From: Mycetohabitans rhizoxinica HKI 454
GTDB lineage: Bacteria; Pseudomonadota; Gammaproteobacteria; Burkholderiales; Burkholderiaceae
Length of the DNA stretch: 64,000 bases
Assembly: GCF_000198775.1 (NCBI RefSeq)
Contig: NC_014722.1
Span: forward strand, 1,805,386-1,869,385
Reading direction: 5' to 3'
Position 1 is the first letter of the stretch. Every line of letters begins with the position of its first letter. Positions 54,001-63,730 of the stretch are shown piece by piece. The notes under the pieces were generated by a model. It saw nothing but the letters and a program-made list of their open reading frames with translations. It was not told where the DNA came from and did no database searches. The position numbers and the translations under genes are program-made.

Positions 54001-56461
54001 GATCCGGCACAAAGCGCTCGGCGGTCAGCGCCGGGCGGTTCCAATAGCCGCGTGCCACCCCCGCGCCACCAATATACAATTCACCGACCGCACCCAGGGG
54101 CACCGGCTGGCTGTGTGCGTCCAGCAAATAAACACGCGTGTTCGCAATGGGTCGGCCAATCGGGATGCTGGCGTTTCTTTCCGGAACGCACGTGACCTTG
54201 TAAATCGTCGCAAACGTGGTGCTCTCGGTCGGACCGTAACCGTTGATCAGTTGCTCAGGAGGGGACTCGCGCATCACTTGCGCAACCCACCTCGCATCCA
54301 ACACGTCTCCTCCGACAATCAATGCCTTGAGTTGAGAGAAGGCCATGTCCACCTGTGCGGCCATCTGATTGAACAAGCCAACGGTGAGCCACAAAATGCT
54401 GATGCGCTGTTCGCGCAACGTGTGCGCAAACGCAGCGGGCATCAGCACCGTGTCATGATCGATCACCACAACAGTGGCACCATTTAACAGCGGCGCCCAC
54501 ACTTCAAACGTGCTCGCGTCGAAAGCCGGGTTCGCTGCGAACGCCACACGATCACCGGTGCAAATGTCAACAAAGTCATTGTTGATGACCAGCCGCGCAA
54601 TCGCATGATGTGGCACCATCACGCCCTTCGGGGTGCCAGTGGAGCCGGACGTATAGATCACATACGCCAGATGCCGGGCCGTCAGGCCCGCCACCGACGG
54701 ATTCGTGTCCGGCAACGCCGGCAGGGTGGCCGGATCGAGCACCGTGCACTCGGCCAACGCCGCCTCGCCCAACGCAGCGCGCCCCACCGCATCCGCGAGC
54801 ACCATGCTCGGTGCCGCATCGGTGAGGATGTGCGCCAAGCGCTCACCCGGATAGGCGGGATCGAGCGGCACATAGGCGCCACCCGCTTTGAGGATCGCCA
54901 GCAGCCCCACAACTAGCGCCGGCGAGCGCTGCACGCAGATCGCCACCCGCGTGTCCGGCCTGACGCCCCACTCGATCAACTGGTGCGCGAGGCGATTGGC
55001 TCGTGCATTGAGCTGTGCATAGCTCAACGTTTGATCCTCATAGACCAGCGCCGGCGCCTCAGGTGTTTGCTCGACCTGCGCTTCAAATAACTGGTGGATG
55101 CATAAGTGCGATGGATAGTCCCGTTGCGTCGCATTCCCTTCGACCAGCAGCCGATACCGTTCATCAGCGTCGAGCAGATCGATGCTGTCAATCGGTTGCG
55201 TGGCATCGGCAGCGAGCACTTGCATGAACCGGATAAACCGACGCTGATGCACGCCGAGCGCCTCCGCGCTGTAACACGCAGGATTGGCGTCAAAGTCAAT
55301 TCGTAATTGATGGCTATTGAGTGTCCAATAGACACCGAGCATCAAATCGTCAACCGGACCAGCGAGCAGATTATGGTTCGTCGATGAATGCCCGCCAAAT
55401 AACAGCTCGTAGTCAAACGGCATCACGTTAACCTTGATGCCGAATAGTGACTGTCCGGGCGCCAGCCCAAGTTGACGCTGCAGCGCTTCGCTCGGGTAGC
55501 GTTGATATTGAAGTCCGCTTTGAATTTCCTTCGCCGCCTGCCGCAACAACGACAATAAGTCCATGTTCGGTTCGAATCTGAACCGCAGCGGAACGGTATT
55601 GGACACCATGCCAGGAATGTGCCAGTCTGCCCCCAAGCGGGCCGTCACTGGACAACCGAACACCACGTCCTGCGCGCCAGTCATCCGATACAGATACGCG
55701 GCCCATGCAGCGCTCAAGAACTGCGCCAGCCGGCCCGCATCCAGCACATAGTCGTCCACCCATTGGGTGGCCAGGTAAGTCGTCTGACGCAGCCGCTGCT
55801 GTAAGGCCGGGGCGGCGCGGCTTGCCAGCGTCGCGGGCCCAGGCCAATGGGCGCAGTGCTTAAGCCAATACGCTTCATCCTTTTTACGCTGGGCAGAGGT
55901 CTGATATTGCGCATCGCTTTCTAATAGCTGTCGAATCGAGCCAAAATCACATGCTGCGAGTGCCGTTCCCGCGCATCGCGCGCTATACACGTGTGCAACG
56001 CGTTGGGCGATCAGGTACTGGCCATATCCATCCATCATGATATGGTGATAGCGCTGATACCAGATCCATTGCGCGGGCGCCACTTTCAGCAACGCATAGC
56101 AAAAAAGCGGTCCCTGCATCAAATTTACCGGCTGTTGATAATCGGTGCGCATCCACGCCTGAGCCGCTGCCTGAGGATCGGCTTCTGACGTGAGGTCCAG
56201 CACCGGCATTGACCATGCGGGTGAACCAATCCTCTGCCGCAGCCCGTCATCGCTGTCGATAAAGTGCAAGCGCAGGGTGTCGGCCTCATCAATCACTTGG
56301 CGCAATGCCGCTTCAAAGACGGCCTGCTTAATCGCGCCTTCAATGACCGTGTACTGTGCAATGTTGTAGACGGGGCTGTCTGGATGCAGTTGCTGCGCGA
56401 GCCAGATCTCAGTTTGGGCAGTGGATAATGCATACGTAACGGGCGTGATGCTAGCATCCAT
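47864..56461 (-). CDS. NRPS, N-terminal part: modules 1-2 and C3-A3
   Basis: A 2865-residue open frame with the true start of the NRPS: ATG 56461 has GGAG eight bases upstream. Approximate residues: starter C1 (5-440, HHIMMDG near 165), unlike the other C domains and suited to an acyl donor such as pyrrolyl-PCP; A1 P-loop at 604, pocket DAFWIGGTF, valine; T1 at 992; C2 with HHIVSDG at 1185; A2 P-loop at 1665, pocket DIWYISLLG, specificity unclear but closest to the serine clade; T2 at 2065; C3 at 2259; A3 P-loop at 2738, pocket start DAF as in A1. An extra C near 48041 throws the frame, so the last about 58 residues are spurious. A2 contains a redundant segment suggestive of a recombination joint. 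The divergent pyrrole operon starts 1.2 kb away. Confidence 0.95.
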   Translation of the reverse strand: MDASITPVTYALSTAQTEIWLAQQLHPDSPVYNIAQYTVIEGAIKQAVFEAALRQVIDEADTLRLHFIDSDDGLRQRIGSPAWSMPVLDLTSEADPQAAAQAWMRTDYQQPVNLMQGPLFCYALLKVAPAQWIWYQRYHHIMMDGYGQYLIAQRVAHVYSARCAGTALAACDFGSIRQLLESDAQYQTSAQRKKDEAYWLKHCAHWPGPATLASRAAPALQQRLRQTTYLATQWVDDYVLDAGRLAQFLSAAWAAYLYRMTGAQDVVFGCPVTARLGADWHIPGMVSNTVPLRFRFEPNMDLLSLLRQAAKEIQSGLQYQRYPSEALQRQLGLAPGQSLFGIKVNVMPFDYELLFGGHSSTNHNLLAGPVDDLMLGVYWTLNSHQLRIDFDANPACYSAEALGVHQRRFIRFMQVLAADATQPIDSIDLLDADERYRLLVEGNATQRDYPSHLCIHQLFEAQVEQTPEAPALVYEDQTLSYAQLNARANRLAHQLIEWGVRPDTRVAICVQRSPALVVGLLAILKAGGAYVPLDPAYPGERLAHILTDAAPSMVLADAVGRAALGEAALAECTVLDPATLPALPDTNPSVAGLTARHLAYVIYTSGSTGTPKGVMVPHHAIARLVINNDFVDICTGDRVAFAANPAFDASTFEVWAPLLNGATVVVIDHDTVLMPAAFAHTLREQRISILWLTVGLFNQMAAQVDMAFSQLKALIVGGDVLDARWVAQVMRESPPEQLINGYGPTESTTFATIYKVTCVPERNASIPIGRPIANTRVYLLDAHSQPVPLGAVGELYIGGAGVARGYWNRPALTAERFVPDPFSEDADARLYKTGDLARYLPDGHLEFVGRNDEQVKIRGFRIELGEIAACLTAHPQVQDAVVLACGEGSDKRLVAYVRAEADEPLASTLRAQVAASLPEYMVPSAFVRVDAWPLTPNGKLDRRALPAPDDEARAHQAYEAPQGELETTLAAIWAELLGVKRVGRHDNFFALGGHSLLAVRLMNRVSGLGADVPLATLFAAPTLAAFAAALEAHLQQGTDALPEITPVSREGSLPLSFAQQRLWFLAQLDGASESYHTPLALHVRGPLDRAAWQQALDVLWARHEALRSTFVSVAGQPQVQLLPADTGVPLRWHDLRGVPNAQAQLARLRHEAAHAPFDLAQGPLIHACGMQLADDEHVMLLVQHHIVSDGWSLGVLARELSALYAASVGAQADALPPLSVQYPDYAAWQRQWLTGERLQAQSNYWRATLADAPVLLALPTDRPRSGQQSFAGAQVPMRMDAATTQALKRLSGEYGTTLFMTVLAAWSAVLARLSGQCDVVIGTPSANRHHPQIEPLIGFFVNTLALRVDLSDEPDTVELLARVRRTTLDAQAHQDLPFEQVVEIVQPPRRLNHTPLFQVMLAWQSNETGQWRLPGLDVTPAELDYDRVRFDLEMHLYEAGEEIIGALCYASALFDPATIERHVGYLTTMLQAMAAHPQQPVATLELLSPAERQLLLQTWNTTTAPYPAHPCLHQLFEAQVERSPDATALVYEEQTLSYAQLNARANRLAHRLIELGVEPDARVAICVERSPAMVVGLLAIVKAGGACVPLDPAYPSERLAHILNDAAPTIVLADATGRATLGEAALACRTVLEPEVLLDQAVPNPRVAELTPRHLAYVIYTSGSTGKPKGVMIEHVQITRLFEVTQSNGTLNEDQALIERQRGYSLTPADRVLQKTPFNFDISIWELFGTLLNGATLVVADADVHKEPVALMDLIARQRITTVYFVPSMLSIFLDTEGVQRCTSVKHLICSGEALPGATAQRCQTLLPDAQVHNLYGPTENALGTTFWTCPAACAENTIPIGRPIVNTRVYLLDTHGQPVPLGAVGELYIGGAGVARGYWNRPELTAERFVRDPFVDEPDARMYKTGDLARYLLDGHLEFVGRNDEQVKIRGFRIELGEIEACLTAHPQVRDAVVLATGEGSDKRLVAYVQAEADEPLASTLRAHVSARLPEYMVPSAFVRLDAWPLTPNGKLDRRALPAPDDEARAHQAYEAPQGELETTLAAIWAELLGVKRVGRHDSFFALGGHSLLAVRLMNRISGLGADVPLAALFATPTLAAFAAALEAHLQQGTDTLPEITPVSREGHLPLSFAQQRLWFLTQLDGVSETYHMPLALHVRGPLDRAAWQQALDVLWARHEALRSTFVSVEGQPQVRLLPADRGVPLRWHDLRGAPDAQAQLARLRHEAAHAPFDLACGPLMRACVVQLADDNYQCVLTQHHIVSDGWSLGVLTRELSALYAASMGVQADALPPLSVQYPDYAAWQRQWLTGERLQAQSNYWRATLADAPVLLELPTDRPRPAQQSFAGAQVPVQIDASTTQALKRLSAEHGTTLFMTVLAAWSAVLARLSGQHDVVIGTPSAHRNHPQIEPLIGFFVNTLALRMDLSGEPDTAELLARVRRTTLDAQAHQDLPFEQVVEIVQPPRRLNHTPLFQVMLAWQSNAPGEWRLPGLTTTPAELEYEVVKFDLELNLSEAGEEVVGRLGYATALFDHATIERHVGYLQTMLRAMVARPQQPVATLELLSPAERQLLLDTWNATQRDYPKHRCVHQLFEAQVERTPEAPALVYEAQTLSYAQLNAQANRLAHQLIELGVKPDIRVAICVERSPALVVGLLAILKAGGAYVPLDPAYPGERLAHILTDAAPSMVLADAVGRAALGEAALAECTVLDPATPSTWPDTNPSIAELTARHLAYVIYTSGSTGTPKGVMVPHYAIARLVINNGYVDIRTGDRVAFAANPAFDASTFEVWAPLLNGATVVVIDHDTVLMPAAVCAHVARTAHQHFVAHRWLVQSDGRTGGHGLLSTQGIDCRRRRVGCEVGCASDARVPS
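52828..54430. repeat. NRPS internal long repeat B, copy 2 (A1 core through C2)
   Basis: Second copy of the 1.6-kb repeat. This copy keeps the open frame at GCAAACGCAGC, where the other copy has an extra C. Confidence 0.85.
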
Positions 56462-57646
56462 AACAAAGCTCCGATTCAGGCGACCAAGCGACCTGATAAT
56501 TAATAGGTGTACAAATCAATACAACGACGCGCTCAGAATCTATCTTTGCTTTTCAGGAACCACTACGGCTTTGATGACACGTCGCGTGCCATTCTTAGCT
56601 ATCCACTGCGGCGATCAGGGCCGCCAGCACGCGTCAGTGCGTCGCTCGTGCACTTGACCGATCAATTATTACGCCACGATCAATTGCTTTAGCGAAAACG
56701 CTGAGCATAACGCGCTTAGCTGCACGTGGATTATTTAGCAACACGGCTACGCACCCGTTCGCTGACCCATGCGCTCGACGTTAACTGCTTCAAATCGCGC
56801 AAGCACTGTGCCCAGCTGTCATGAGCCGCTGCAAAGATTCAGGTAACCGCAGCGCTTAGCACCTGGTTGAAAGACTGTAAAGCGCCCGCCATGATGCACT
56901 CAAGTTCATTACCTTGGCTTAAAACGACAGGTCTTTAACAAAAGAAACGATAACTTGCAACTAGAGGTCACACGATCGTCCACGAGATGGATGGGGTACG
57001 GCTCAAGGACGTGTCTCAGGCACCCGTTCGTGATCAGAGCGGCAAGGTTGAACGGGCAACTCTAGAACTTTGATATCGCCGCATAACCGTACTACCGCCA
57101 ATAGGCAAGCAGCGTCGTTATCCCGCGCTGGAGTTTACAGTGATTCACGCCCTTGAACGAGCAGCGTCTGCAGGCAGGAAGCGCATTGAATGGAAACTGG
57201 TCACCAATTCCCCGTCACTTCCCGCAAGCAGGCTGGTGGAAACTCGACTGGTATGCATTGCGATACACCAGGCCGTGCCAGCGACCAGGCCGTGCCAGTG
57301 GATGTAGGCGGGCAACAGCCACCATTCGGCGAGCGGCCACCATTTGCGGTGTCCATGCCGAGAAATAGGCCAAATTTAGAAATATGGTCCCAGTGGGCAC
57401 CACGCTTGCTAATGTCGTATCAAGGCGCACCAATTGGTGCATGAGCGTACTGGCTATGTGATTGTCCGATATGAACTGCGCACCATGCCCCTTTACGGCG
57501 CTTAACGCGGTCACTGCCAGATCATCAGGTGGGTAGAGCGTTACATGACTTGCCAGAGGCTTAGGCAAAACGAGCGCAGGAGCAAAGAGGCAAAATTTTT
57601 TGAGTTTGTGAGCATCCATCGGCCATTATCATTAAAGGAGAAGCCC
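56462..57646. other. Divergent intergenic region between NRPS and pyrrole operon
   Basis: This 1.2-kb region has no intact gene. It must contain the promoters of both arms of the cluster, but I cannot assign boxes. It is more AT-rich close to both genes. An IS4-family transposase remnant lies in the middle (56960-57275). The rest, including 57280-57640, shows only short unsupported open frames. Confidence 0.7.
56960..57275 (+). pseudogene. IS4-family transposase remnant
   Basis: In one frame the plus strand reads EMDGVRLKDVSQAPVRDQSG, then YRRITVLPPIGKQRRYPALE, then FTVIHALERA and GRKRIEWKLVTN, with an in-frame TGA in the middle. A frameshift then leads to KLDWYALRY. These are conserved stretches of the catalytic domain of IS4-type transposases. 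Both ends are missing. Confidence 0.72.
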
Positions 57647-57901
57647 ATGTCTGACACTTTGGTGAAACTCCGTGCTTTTGTGATCGACACTATCCTGAAA
57701 GGAAACGACTCAGATATTTCCGACGATCTAAATCTAAAAGAGTCGGGGCTCCTTTCATCTTTGGCCACCATGCGCCTGGTTTCGTTTGTGGAGGACGAAT
57801 TCGGCCTCATCGTCGGGGTCAGCGACCCGAGGACGCGTTTCACCACGATTCGTGAGATTGCGTGCTATGTGGATGAAAAATCATCGGAAATCGAAAAATG
57901 A
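57647..57901 (+). CDS. Stand-alone peptidyl carrier protein for the pyrrole starter unit
   Basis: An 84-residue acyl/peptidyl carrier protein. The start is set by AAAGGAG seven bases upstream of ATG 57647. It has the four-helix carrier pattern with LNLKESGLLSSLATMRLVSF followed by EDEFG; Ser38 is the likely phosphopantetheine site. The usual Asp before this serine is replaced by Ser37. The context, followed by a prolyl-AMP ligase and an acyl-CoA-dehydrogenase-like flavoprotein, matches the PltL/RedO-type carriers that hold L-prolyl and then pyrrolyl thioesters. The stop overlaps the ligase start as ATGA, indicating translational coupling. Confidence 0.88.
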   Translation: MSDTLVKLRAFVIDTILKGNDSDISDDLNLKESGLLSSLATMRLVSFVEDEFGLIVGVSDPRTRFTTIREIACYVDEKSSEIEK

Positions 57902-59502
57902 CGGCCGACATTGTGACGCGGGAACGACAGTCCGAGCCATCGGCAGACTTGGCCAAATACTTAGACGACACGACGGCGCGACAGCCGAGCGCTCGTGCGC
58001 TCGTCGACTCCGACGGATCCGCGTTGAGCTATGCAGAACTTTCCGCTGCGGCCGATAGGATCGCCGTTTTTCTTCATCGCAAGGGGGTCGTTGCAGGGGA
58101 TCGTGTCGGGCTTTTCATGCACAAAAGCGCGCACACGCTCGCGGCCATCTTCGGCATACTCCGGCTAGGCGCGGCCTATGTGCCCACAGACGCGGGCAGC
58201 TCAAGCACGCGTGCCGCCACCCTATTCGACGATTGCGATGTTCGGGTCATCTTCACCGATCCCGAGTCAGCACGACATTTAACACAACACGCCCCCCAGC
58301 TTAAACCACGCATAGTGGTGATGCAGCCACATCACGAGGAGGTGAACGACCCACGTGAGGACTGGCAGACGCTGGACATGCTGCACGGAGAGAAGCACGA
58401 CTACCCACGCAACCCGCCGGATGCGAACCGGCTCGCCTACATCCTTTACACCTCCGGCTCCTCCGGGGTACCGAAAGGAGTCGCAATCAGCCAGCGCAAC
58501 GCGGTGAGCTTCGTCGAATGGGCCTCGGCTGCCTTTAATGTAGCAGCACAAGACCAGGTATCCAGCCACGCCCCCTTGCACTTCGACCTGTCGATCTTCG
58601 ACATCTATGTCTCCATTAAGAACGGCGCATGCATTCACCTGATCGACGCCGACCTTGCTGCAAGCCCACGTCATCTCGCCACCTTCCTCTCCACCCGGGC
58701 GATTACGGTTTGGTATTCGGCACCGGCCATTCTAGGTATGCTGGCCGAACAGCACAAGGCGCGCAACCCTGCCCCGAACCGGCTACGGCTCGTGCTCTTC
58801 GCCGGAGAAGTTTTCCCCATCGCGAAGTTGCGCAGGTTGCTGCAGCTGTGGCCCCAACCAGCCTACTACAATCTGTACGGCCCCACCGAGACCAACGTGT
58901 GCACCGCTTACCGTGTACCCACACCCATACCGGCAGAGCGCGTTGAACCGTTGCCGATCGGTCATCCCTGCGACCACTGCGACACGATCGTCGTGGATGA
59001 GCATCAACAACCGGTACCCGACGGTGAAGCCGGCCTGTTATGCGTCGCAGGACCGTCTGTCGCGACCGGCTATTGGAATGCTCCCGAGAAAACGGCTCAG
59101 CGATTTTTTCAACGCAACGGCCAACGCTGGTACAACACCGGGGACATCGTTCGCGCCTCGCCCGAAGGCTACCTCTTCCTGGGACGGCTTGATCGTATGA
59201 TTAAGCGTCATGGATACCGAATTGAGTTGGATGAAATTGAATCATGCTTGGCCGCCCACCCTGAACTGACCGCCTGTGCGGTGGTCAGCTCCGGTTCCGA
59301 CGGGAACACCACCATCACGGCATTTGTCGTGGCCCGCGATGCCCCACTCTGCCCAACAGATTTGAGTCGATTCTGCTACCACCGACTCGCACGGTACATG
59401 GTGCCCGACCAATTCCGCTACCTGCCTGATCTGCCCCGCACTTCGACGGGCAAGACCCACTATCAACTTTTGGAGCGTCAGTGCGATGCCAAACAAGTTT
59501 GA
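57898..59502 (+). CDS. L-prolyl-AMP ligase (stand-alone adenylation enzyme)
   Basis: Activates L-proline and loads it on the adjacent carrier protein. The 534-residue protein is a single A domain: P-loop YTSGSSGVPKG near residue 184, NLYGPTET near 325, GYWNAPEKT, YNTGD and RIELDEIE, and a C-terminal catalytic lysine in STGKTHY. The substrate pocket read by alignment to GrsA is DLFYLALVC-K, the code of prolyl ligases such as PltF and RedM. The start ATG overlaps the carrier stop, and its own 3' end overlaps the dehydrogenase start by 17 bases. Function is strongly supported by the three-gene context; the pocket alignment was done by eye. Confidence 0.9.
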   Translation: MTADIVTRERQSEPSADLAKYLDDTTARQPSARALVDSDGSALSYAELSAAADRIAVFLHRKGVVAGDRVGLFMHKSAHTLAAIFGILRLGAAYVPTDAGSSSTRAATLFDDCDVRVIFTDPESARHLTQHAPQLKPRIVVMQPHHEEVNDPREDWQTLDMLHGEKHDYPRNPPDANRLAYILYTSGSSGVPKGVAISQRNAVSFVEWASAAFNVAAQDQVSSHAPLHFDLSIFDIYVSIKNGACIHLIDADLAASPRHLATFLSTRAITVWYSAPAILGMLAEQHKARNPAPNRLRLVLFAGEVFPIAKLRRLLQLWPQPAYYNLYGPTETNVCTAYRVPTPIPAERVEPLPIGHPCDHCDTIVVDEHQQPVPDGEAGLLCVAGPSVATGYWNAPEKTAQRFFQRNGQRWYNTGDIVRASPEGYLFLGRLDRMIKRHGYRIELDEIESCLAAHPELTACAVVSSGSDGNTTITAFVVARDAPLCPTDLSRFCYHRLARYMVPDQFRYLPDLPRTSTGKTHYQLLERQCDAKQV

Positions 59503-60631
59503 TGAACGACGAATCGCGCTGCGCGAGCAGGCCGCACGTTTTGCCCGCGATCAGCTCAGCACAGACATCGCAGCCTCCGACCGTGCCAGCATTTTCCATC
59601 GAGACGGTTGGCGCCGATGCGCAGAATTTGGCCTGTTCAGTATGGCCCTACCCGAGGATCGTGGGGGCGCGGGCGCGCCCCTGTCCGACCTGCTCGCGGT
59701 CATGGAGGGCCTGGGGTACGGCAGCGAAGACTTGGGACTGCTGTTCTCGCTCAATGCTCACCTGTGGACCGTTGCCCTGCCACTAGCTATCCACGGCACA
59801 CCGACCCAGCGTTCGCGCTTTCTGCCAGGCTTGATGGATGGCTCGTTGATCGGTGCCAATGCCTCGACGGAAGACGAAGCAGGCTCGGACGTGTTCTCCA
59901 TGCGCACCCAAGCTATACGAGACGGCGACAGCTATGTCCTTAACGGTTCGAAAACCTATATCACCAATGCCCCCATCGCGGATCTGTGCGTCGTCTACGC
60001 CACCATCGACCCCACACTCGGTCCACTTGGCGTCACCGCGTTCCTGGTCGAGACGACCAACCCGGGCCTGGAGCTGAGCCCACCGTTGGAAAAGATGGGA
60101 CTGCGCACCGCACAGATGGGCCGAATCACGCTTAAGGACTGCCGTGTCCCGGCCGATGCAATACTGGGAAGGGAAGGACGAGGCGTCAAGGTCTTTGAAA
60201 GTGCCATGGAATACGAACGGGGATGCATTCTTGCCACCACGTTGGGCGCCATGCGCCGCCACCTTGAAGCATGCATTACCCATGCGCGTACCCGCCGCCA
60301 GTTCGGCCAACCCATTGGAAAGCATCAGGCCGTCTCCCATCGCCTTGCCGACATGAAAGTCAACCTCGATGCCGCGTGCGAACTCGTCTACCGGGTAGGG
60401 CGGCTCAAGGACGCGGGCAAGGATGCCACACTGGAAGCGGCCTGTGCGAAGCTGTTCGTCTCCGAGGCGTACACGAAGTTTTCGATAGATGCACTGCGCA
60501 TTTACGGCGCACAAGGCTACCTAGCTGAAACCTCCACTGAAAGAGGACTGCGCGACGCCATCGCATCCCTCCTCTATTCGGGAACATCCGATATTCAGCG
60601 CAACATCATTGCCACCGAGCTGGGATTATGA
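59486..60631 (+). CDS. Prolyl-PCP dehydrogenase (acyl-CoA dehydrogenase family)
   Basis: FAD-dependent oxidase/dehydrogenase that converts L-prolyl-S-PCP to pyrrole-2-carboxyl-S-PCP. The 381-residue protein has the acyl-CoA dehydrogenase fold: GLFSMALPEDRGGAGAPL, LIGANASTEDEAGSD, the catalytic-base region SAMEYERG near 243, RRQFGQPIGKHQAV, and YSGTSDIQRNIIATELGL at the C-terminus. Relatives are PltE and RedW. On sequence alone it could be another acyl-CoA dehydrogenase; the carrier and prolyl ligase genes that overlap it make the assignment. It is the last gene of the plus-strand arm, and the following 150 bases are empty. Confidence 0.88.
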   Translation: MPNKFDERRIALREQAARFARDQLSTDIAASDRASIFHRDGWRRCAEFGLFSMALPEDRGGAGAPLSDLLAVMEGLGYGSEDLGLLFSLNAHLWTVALPLAIHGTPTQRSRFLPGLMDGSLIGANASTEDEAGSDVFSMRTQAIRDGDSYVLNGSKTYITNAPIADLCVVYATIDPTLGPLGVTAFLVETTNPGLELSPPLEKMGLRTAQMGRITLKDCRVPADAILGREGRGVKVFESAMEYERGCILATTLGAMRRHLEACITHARTRRQFGQPIGKHQAVSHRLADMKVNLDAACELVYRVGRLKDAGKDATLEAACAKLFVSEAYTKFSIDALRIYGAQGYLAETSTERGLRDAIASLLYSGTSDIQRNIIATELGL

Positions 60632-60782
60632 ACGGACACAGACAGCGATGCGCCAGCGCAGCGTAGCGATCGAATCAAGCCCGTGTCGCTGTGCGCACTG
60701 CGCGGCACAACCCTGAATCGACGAGGAAAACATCGAGATAACAAGCAGAACATAACGACAAACAGAAGCACACGCGCCGCAC

Positions 60783-61559
60783 TCAAAGCCCTTGCCAGCC
60801 GAATCCATCCTCTTGTGTCGCAACAATCACATCGGCCGAGGACGCACCGAGGACCGTCGCCAATGCATCTCGCGCAAGTTCGGGTAGATTATTCTGCTGC
60901 GACAGGTGGGCCGCGACAATGCAGCGTAGCTTCGAGCGGTCGATCGCCGCCAGGATCGCCGCCGCCTCGTCATTGTTCAAGTGTCCGTGCGTGCCGCCGA
61001 CCCGGGCCTTCAGCGAGGGTGGATAGCGGCTTTGCGCGAGCATGCGCACGTCGTGGTTACATTCCAATACCAAACCGTCGCAGCCATCCAGCATCTGGAT
61101 AATGTGCGGCGTCGACGTGCCTACGTCAGTCAGCACGCCAACGCGGTGCTGACCATCGCCGAACACGAACTGCAGCGGCTCGCGCGCGTCATGCGGCACG
61201 GTATACGGCAGCCATTCCAAGTCGCCGATGCCAACCGGCTCCCCACCCCACAACACCCGCCATTCGACACCCCGCGCATCGTCTGCGCCGACCGCCTGTG
61301 CCGTGCCCCAGCTCATGTAGAGCGGAATCGACGCCCGCCGGGCAACGGCCAGCGCACTGCCGATGTGGTCGGCGTGCTCATGCGTGATCACGATCGCGTG
61401 CAACGCATCAAGCGTGACGTCTAAGCGGGCGAGCCGCCGCTCAAGTTCGCGCGCGGAAAACCCGCAATCGAGCAGCACGCGGGTCGTCGTGGTGCCGTCT
61501 TGCGCCTCGACAAGCAGCGAGTTGCCGTCGCTGCCGCTGCCTAAGCTCGCAAAACGCAC
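60783..61559 (-). CDS. MBL-fold metallo-hydrolase (YycJ/WalJ-like)
   Basis: A 258-residue cytoplasmic metallo-beta-lactamase-fold protein. MRFASLGSGSDGNSLLVEA is the typical start of YycJ-type proteins, followed by the zinc motif VITHEHADHIG, then GVLTDVGTST and LECNHDVRML, and a late histidine in IVAAHLSQQNN. These enzymes are thought to act as exonucleases in DNA metabolism, but the Burkholderia member is not characterised as far as I know. It is downstream of bamC and dapA on the same strand, as in other Burkholderia. Confidence 0.9.
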   Translation of the reverse strand: MRFASLGSGSDGNSLLVEAQDGTTTTRVLLDCGFSARELERRLARLDVTLDALHAIVITHEHADHIGSALAVARRASIPLYMSWGTAQAVGADDARGVEWRVLWGGEPVGIGDLEWLPYTVPHDAREPLQFVFGDGQHRVGVLTDVGTSTPHIIQMLDGCDGLVLECNHDVRMLAQSRYPPSLKARVGGTHGHLNNDEAAAILAAIDRSKLRCIVAAHLSQQNNLPELARDALATVLGASSADVIVATQEDGFGWQGL

Positions 61560-61596
61560 GGTATCACCCGATCAGCAGGTTGCAATCCGGATAAGC

Positions 61597-62739
61597 TCAA
61601 TTTAGCTGCTGATGCAAGGCCGCCACCAGCCGCTGCGCATCGCTGGACGTATCGAGTTGGCCACTCGAGTCGATCACCGCAACCTGCGTGGCGCCGTCGC
61701 CCTTTGGGCGGATGTTGACCAGGTACTCCTTGCCGATGACATTCGGCTTGCCACCATAGATCAACCTGCCAAGCAGTCCCTCTCGCTTAATCTCCTGCAC
61801 AGGATCATTGAAACGGACGTAATAGATGCCGCGCTCACGATCGCGGTTATCGACGGCAAAGTTCGTGCGATCGAGCGCCAGGCCGACGCGCAACCACGCG
61901 CGGTCAAACGACTCGGCCAAGTCGATCGTCGATGCGCCTGCGCTGCCGATCGCCACCTCCACCTTCGGGCCGGTGTGCCGCGCGCCGTCGAGCAACTGCT
62001 GGGCTTGCTTGTCGGTCAGCCCGAACTGCTGCATCAGTTGCGCATAGATCGCCGCCTCCAGCTTCGGATCACGCGGCCGCTCGACCCAGCGCGACGACGT
62101 CTTGTCCCGTCCGGTCAGCACTTCCTCCCTCGCGGTGTGCGATATGGTGATCACGGTGGCGTTGCTGTTCGCATTGCGCTCGACCAGCATGCGAAAGCGA
62201 TCGCGCGTGCCCGACGAGTACACGAAGTCCAACAGCTTGCCCATCGAATTGCGGAACCAGTCGCCCGGGATCTTTGCGCGGTTCTCGGCCCAGTCCGTCT
62301 CGATGATTCCCGTTGCCGGCGAATCCGTCTTCAGCACGAAGCCGCTCTGCGCCCAGAACGCCTTGAGCTGCGGCCACAACTCGTCCGGCGTGCGCCCGTT
62401 GACCACCAGCCAGCGGCGCGTGCCATCCTGCTCCATGTGCATCCCATAGGGATCCTGCGCGGTAGGCACGCCCTCGGTCGTATTGCCGGCCGGCGTCGCG
62501 GCCCGCGTCGGCTGCCCGCCCAGGCCCGCGGTCGTGGACGGAGCGACATAACGCTGATCCAGCGGCGCAGTCTTCAGATCCGCCGGCACCTCGAGCCGCG
62601 GCGCGGAAGTCGCGCCCTTGTAGTCGACGCGATCCGGCGCGAGCACGTCATTGAGCGTGTCACAACCTGCCAGCGACAACGCAGCAACCGCCCATACTGT
62701 CACGCGCAACCCGCGCGCGGAGAAATCGAAACGTTTCAT
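61597..62739 (-). CDS. bamC: Outer membrane assembly lipoprotein BamC
   Basis: Accessory lipoprotein of the Bam complex that inserts beta-barrel proteins. The start is ATG 62739 (MKRFDFSARGLRV); the open frame upstream to 62808 is not needed. The signal sequence ends in the lipobox LAGC. A disordered stretch containing DYKGATSAPRLEVPADL, the conserved BamD-binding region, follows, and then two helix-grip domains (about 115-230 and 255-380). The 380-residue length is typical of Burkholderia. The gene follows dapA by 65 bases, the same pairing as in E. coli dapA-bamC. Confidence 0.94.
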   Translation of the reverse strand: MKRFDFSARGLRVTVWAVAALSLAGCDTLNDVLAPDRVDYKGATSAPRLEVPADLKTAPLDQRYVAPSTTAGLGGQPTRAATPAGNTTEGVPTAQDPYGMHMEQDGTRRWLVVNGRTPDELWPQLKAFWAQSGFVLKTDSPATGIIETDWAENRAKIPGDWFRNSMGKLLDFVYSSGTRDRFRMLVERNANSNATVITISHTAREEVLTGRDKTSSRWVERPRDPKLEAAIYAQLMQQFGLTDKQAQQLLDGARHTGPKVEVAIGSAGASTIDLAESFDRAWLRVGLALDRTNFAVDNRDRERGIYYVRFNDPVQEIKREGLLGRLIYGGKPNVIGKEYLVNIRPKGDGATQVAVIDSSGQLDTSSDAQRLVAALHQQLN

Positions 62740-62804
62740 GAAATCCTTCGTGATGCGAATGGTGCCTGCTGGCCCGGCCATGCAGTCGTCTCGGCAGGGC
62801 GCGG

Positions 62805-63707
<903 letters not shown>

Positions 63708-63730
63708 GAAACTGTCTGAAAAATCAATCG

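Larger units (their letters stand above)
30287..60631. other. Biosynthetic gene cluster for a pyrrole-capped nonribosomal octapeptide
   Basis: The cluster comprises one giant NRPS reading on the minus strand (30287-56461) and a divergent plus-strand operon for pyrrole-2-carboxyl-PCP (57647-60631). Predicted order: starter C-A(Val)-T, C-A(unclear)-T, C-A(Val)-T, C-A(Val)-T, dual C/E-A(Thr)-T, C-A(Ser)-T, dual C/E-A(Tyr)-T, C-A(Tyr)-T-TE. No MbtH protein, phosphopantetheinyl transferase, transporter or regulator is in the window. IS remnants lie on the left flank and between the divergent operons. From memory, endopyrroles (pyrrole-substituted depsipeptides) are known from endofungal Mycetohabitans and are the likely product class; identity with this locus is inferred, not shown. 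Confidence 0.85.

Noticed and set aside
30954..54487. Dozens of plus-strand open frames of 60-206 codons repeated several times
   Set aside because: They are antisense shadows of the NRPS and recur only because the NRPS modules repeat.
30287..56461. The regular repeats as a CRISPR array
   Set aside because: Repeat units are kilobase coding modules, not short direct repeats with spacers; no cas-like genes are present.
57215..57619. Minus-strand open frame of 134 codons in the divergent region
   Set aside because: No family resemblance, no ribosome binding site, and part of it overlaps the IS4 remnant.
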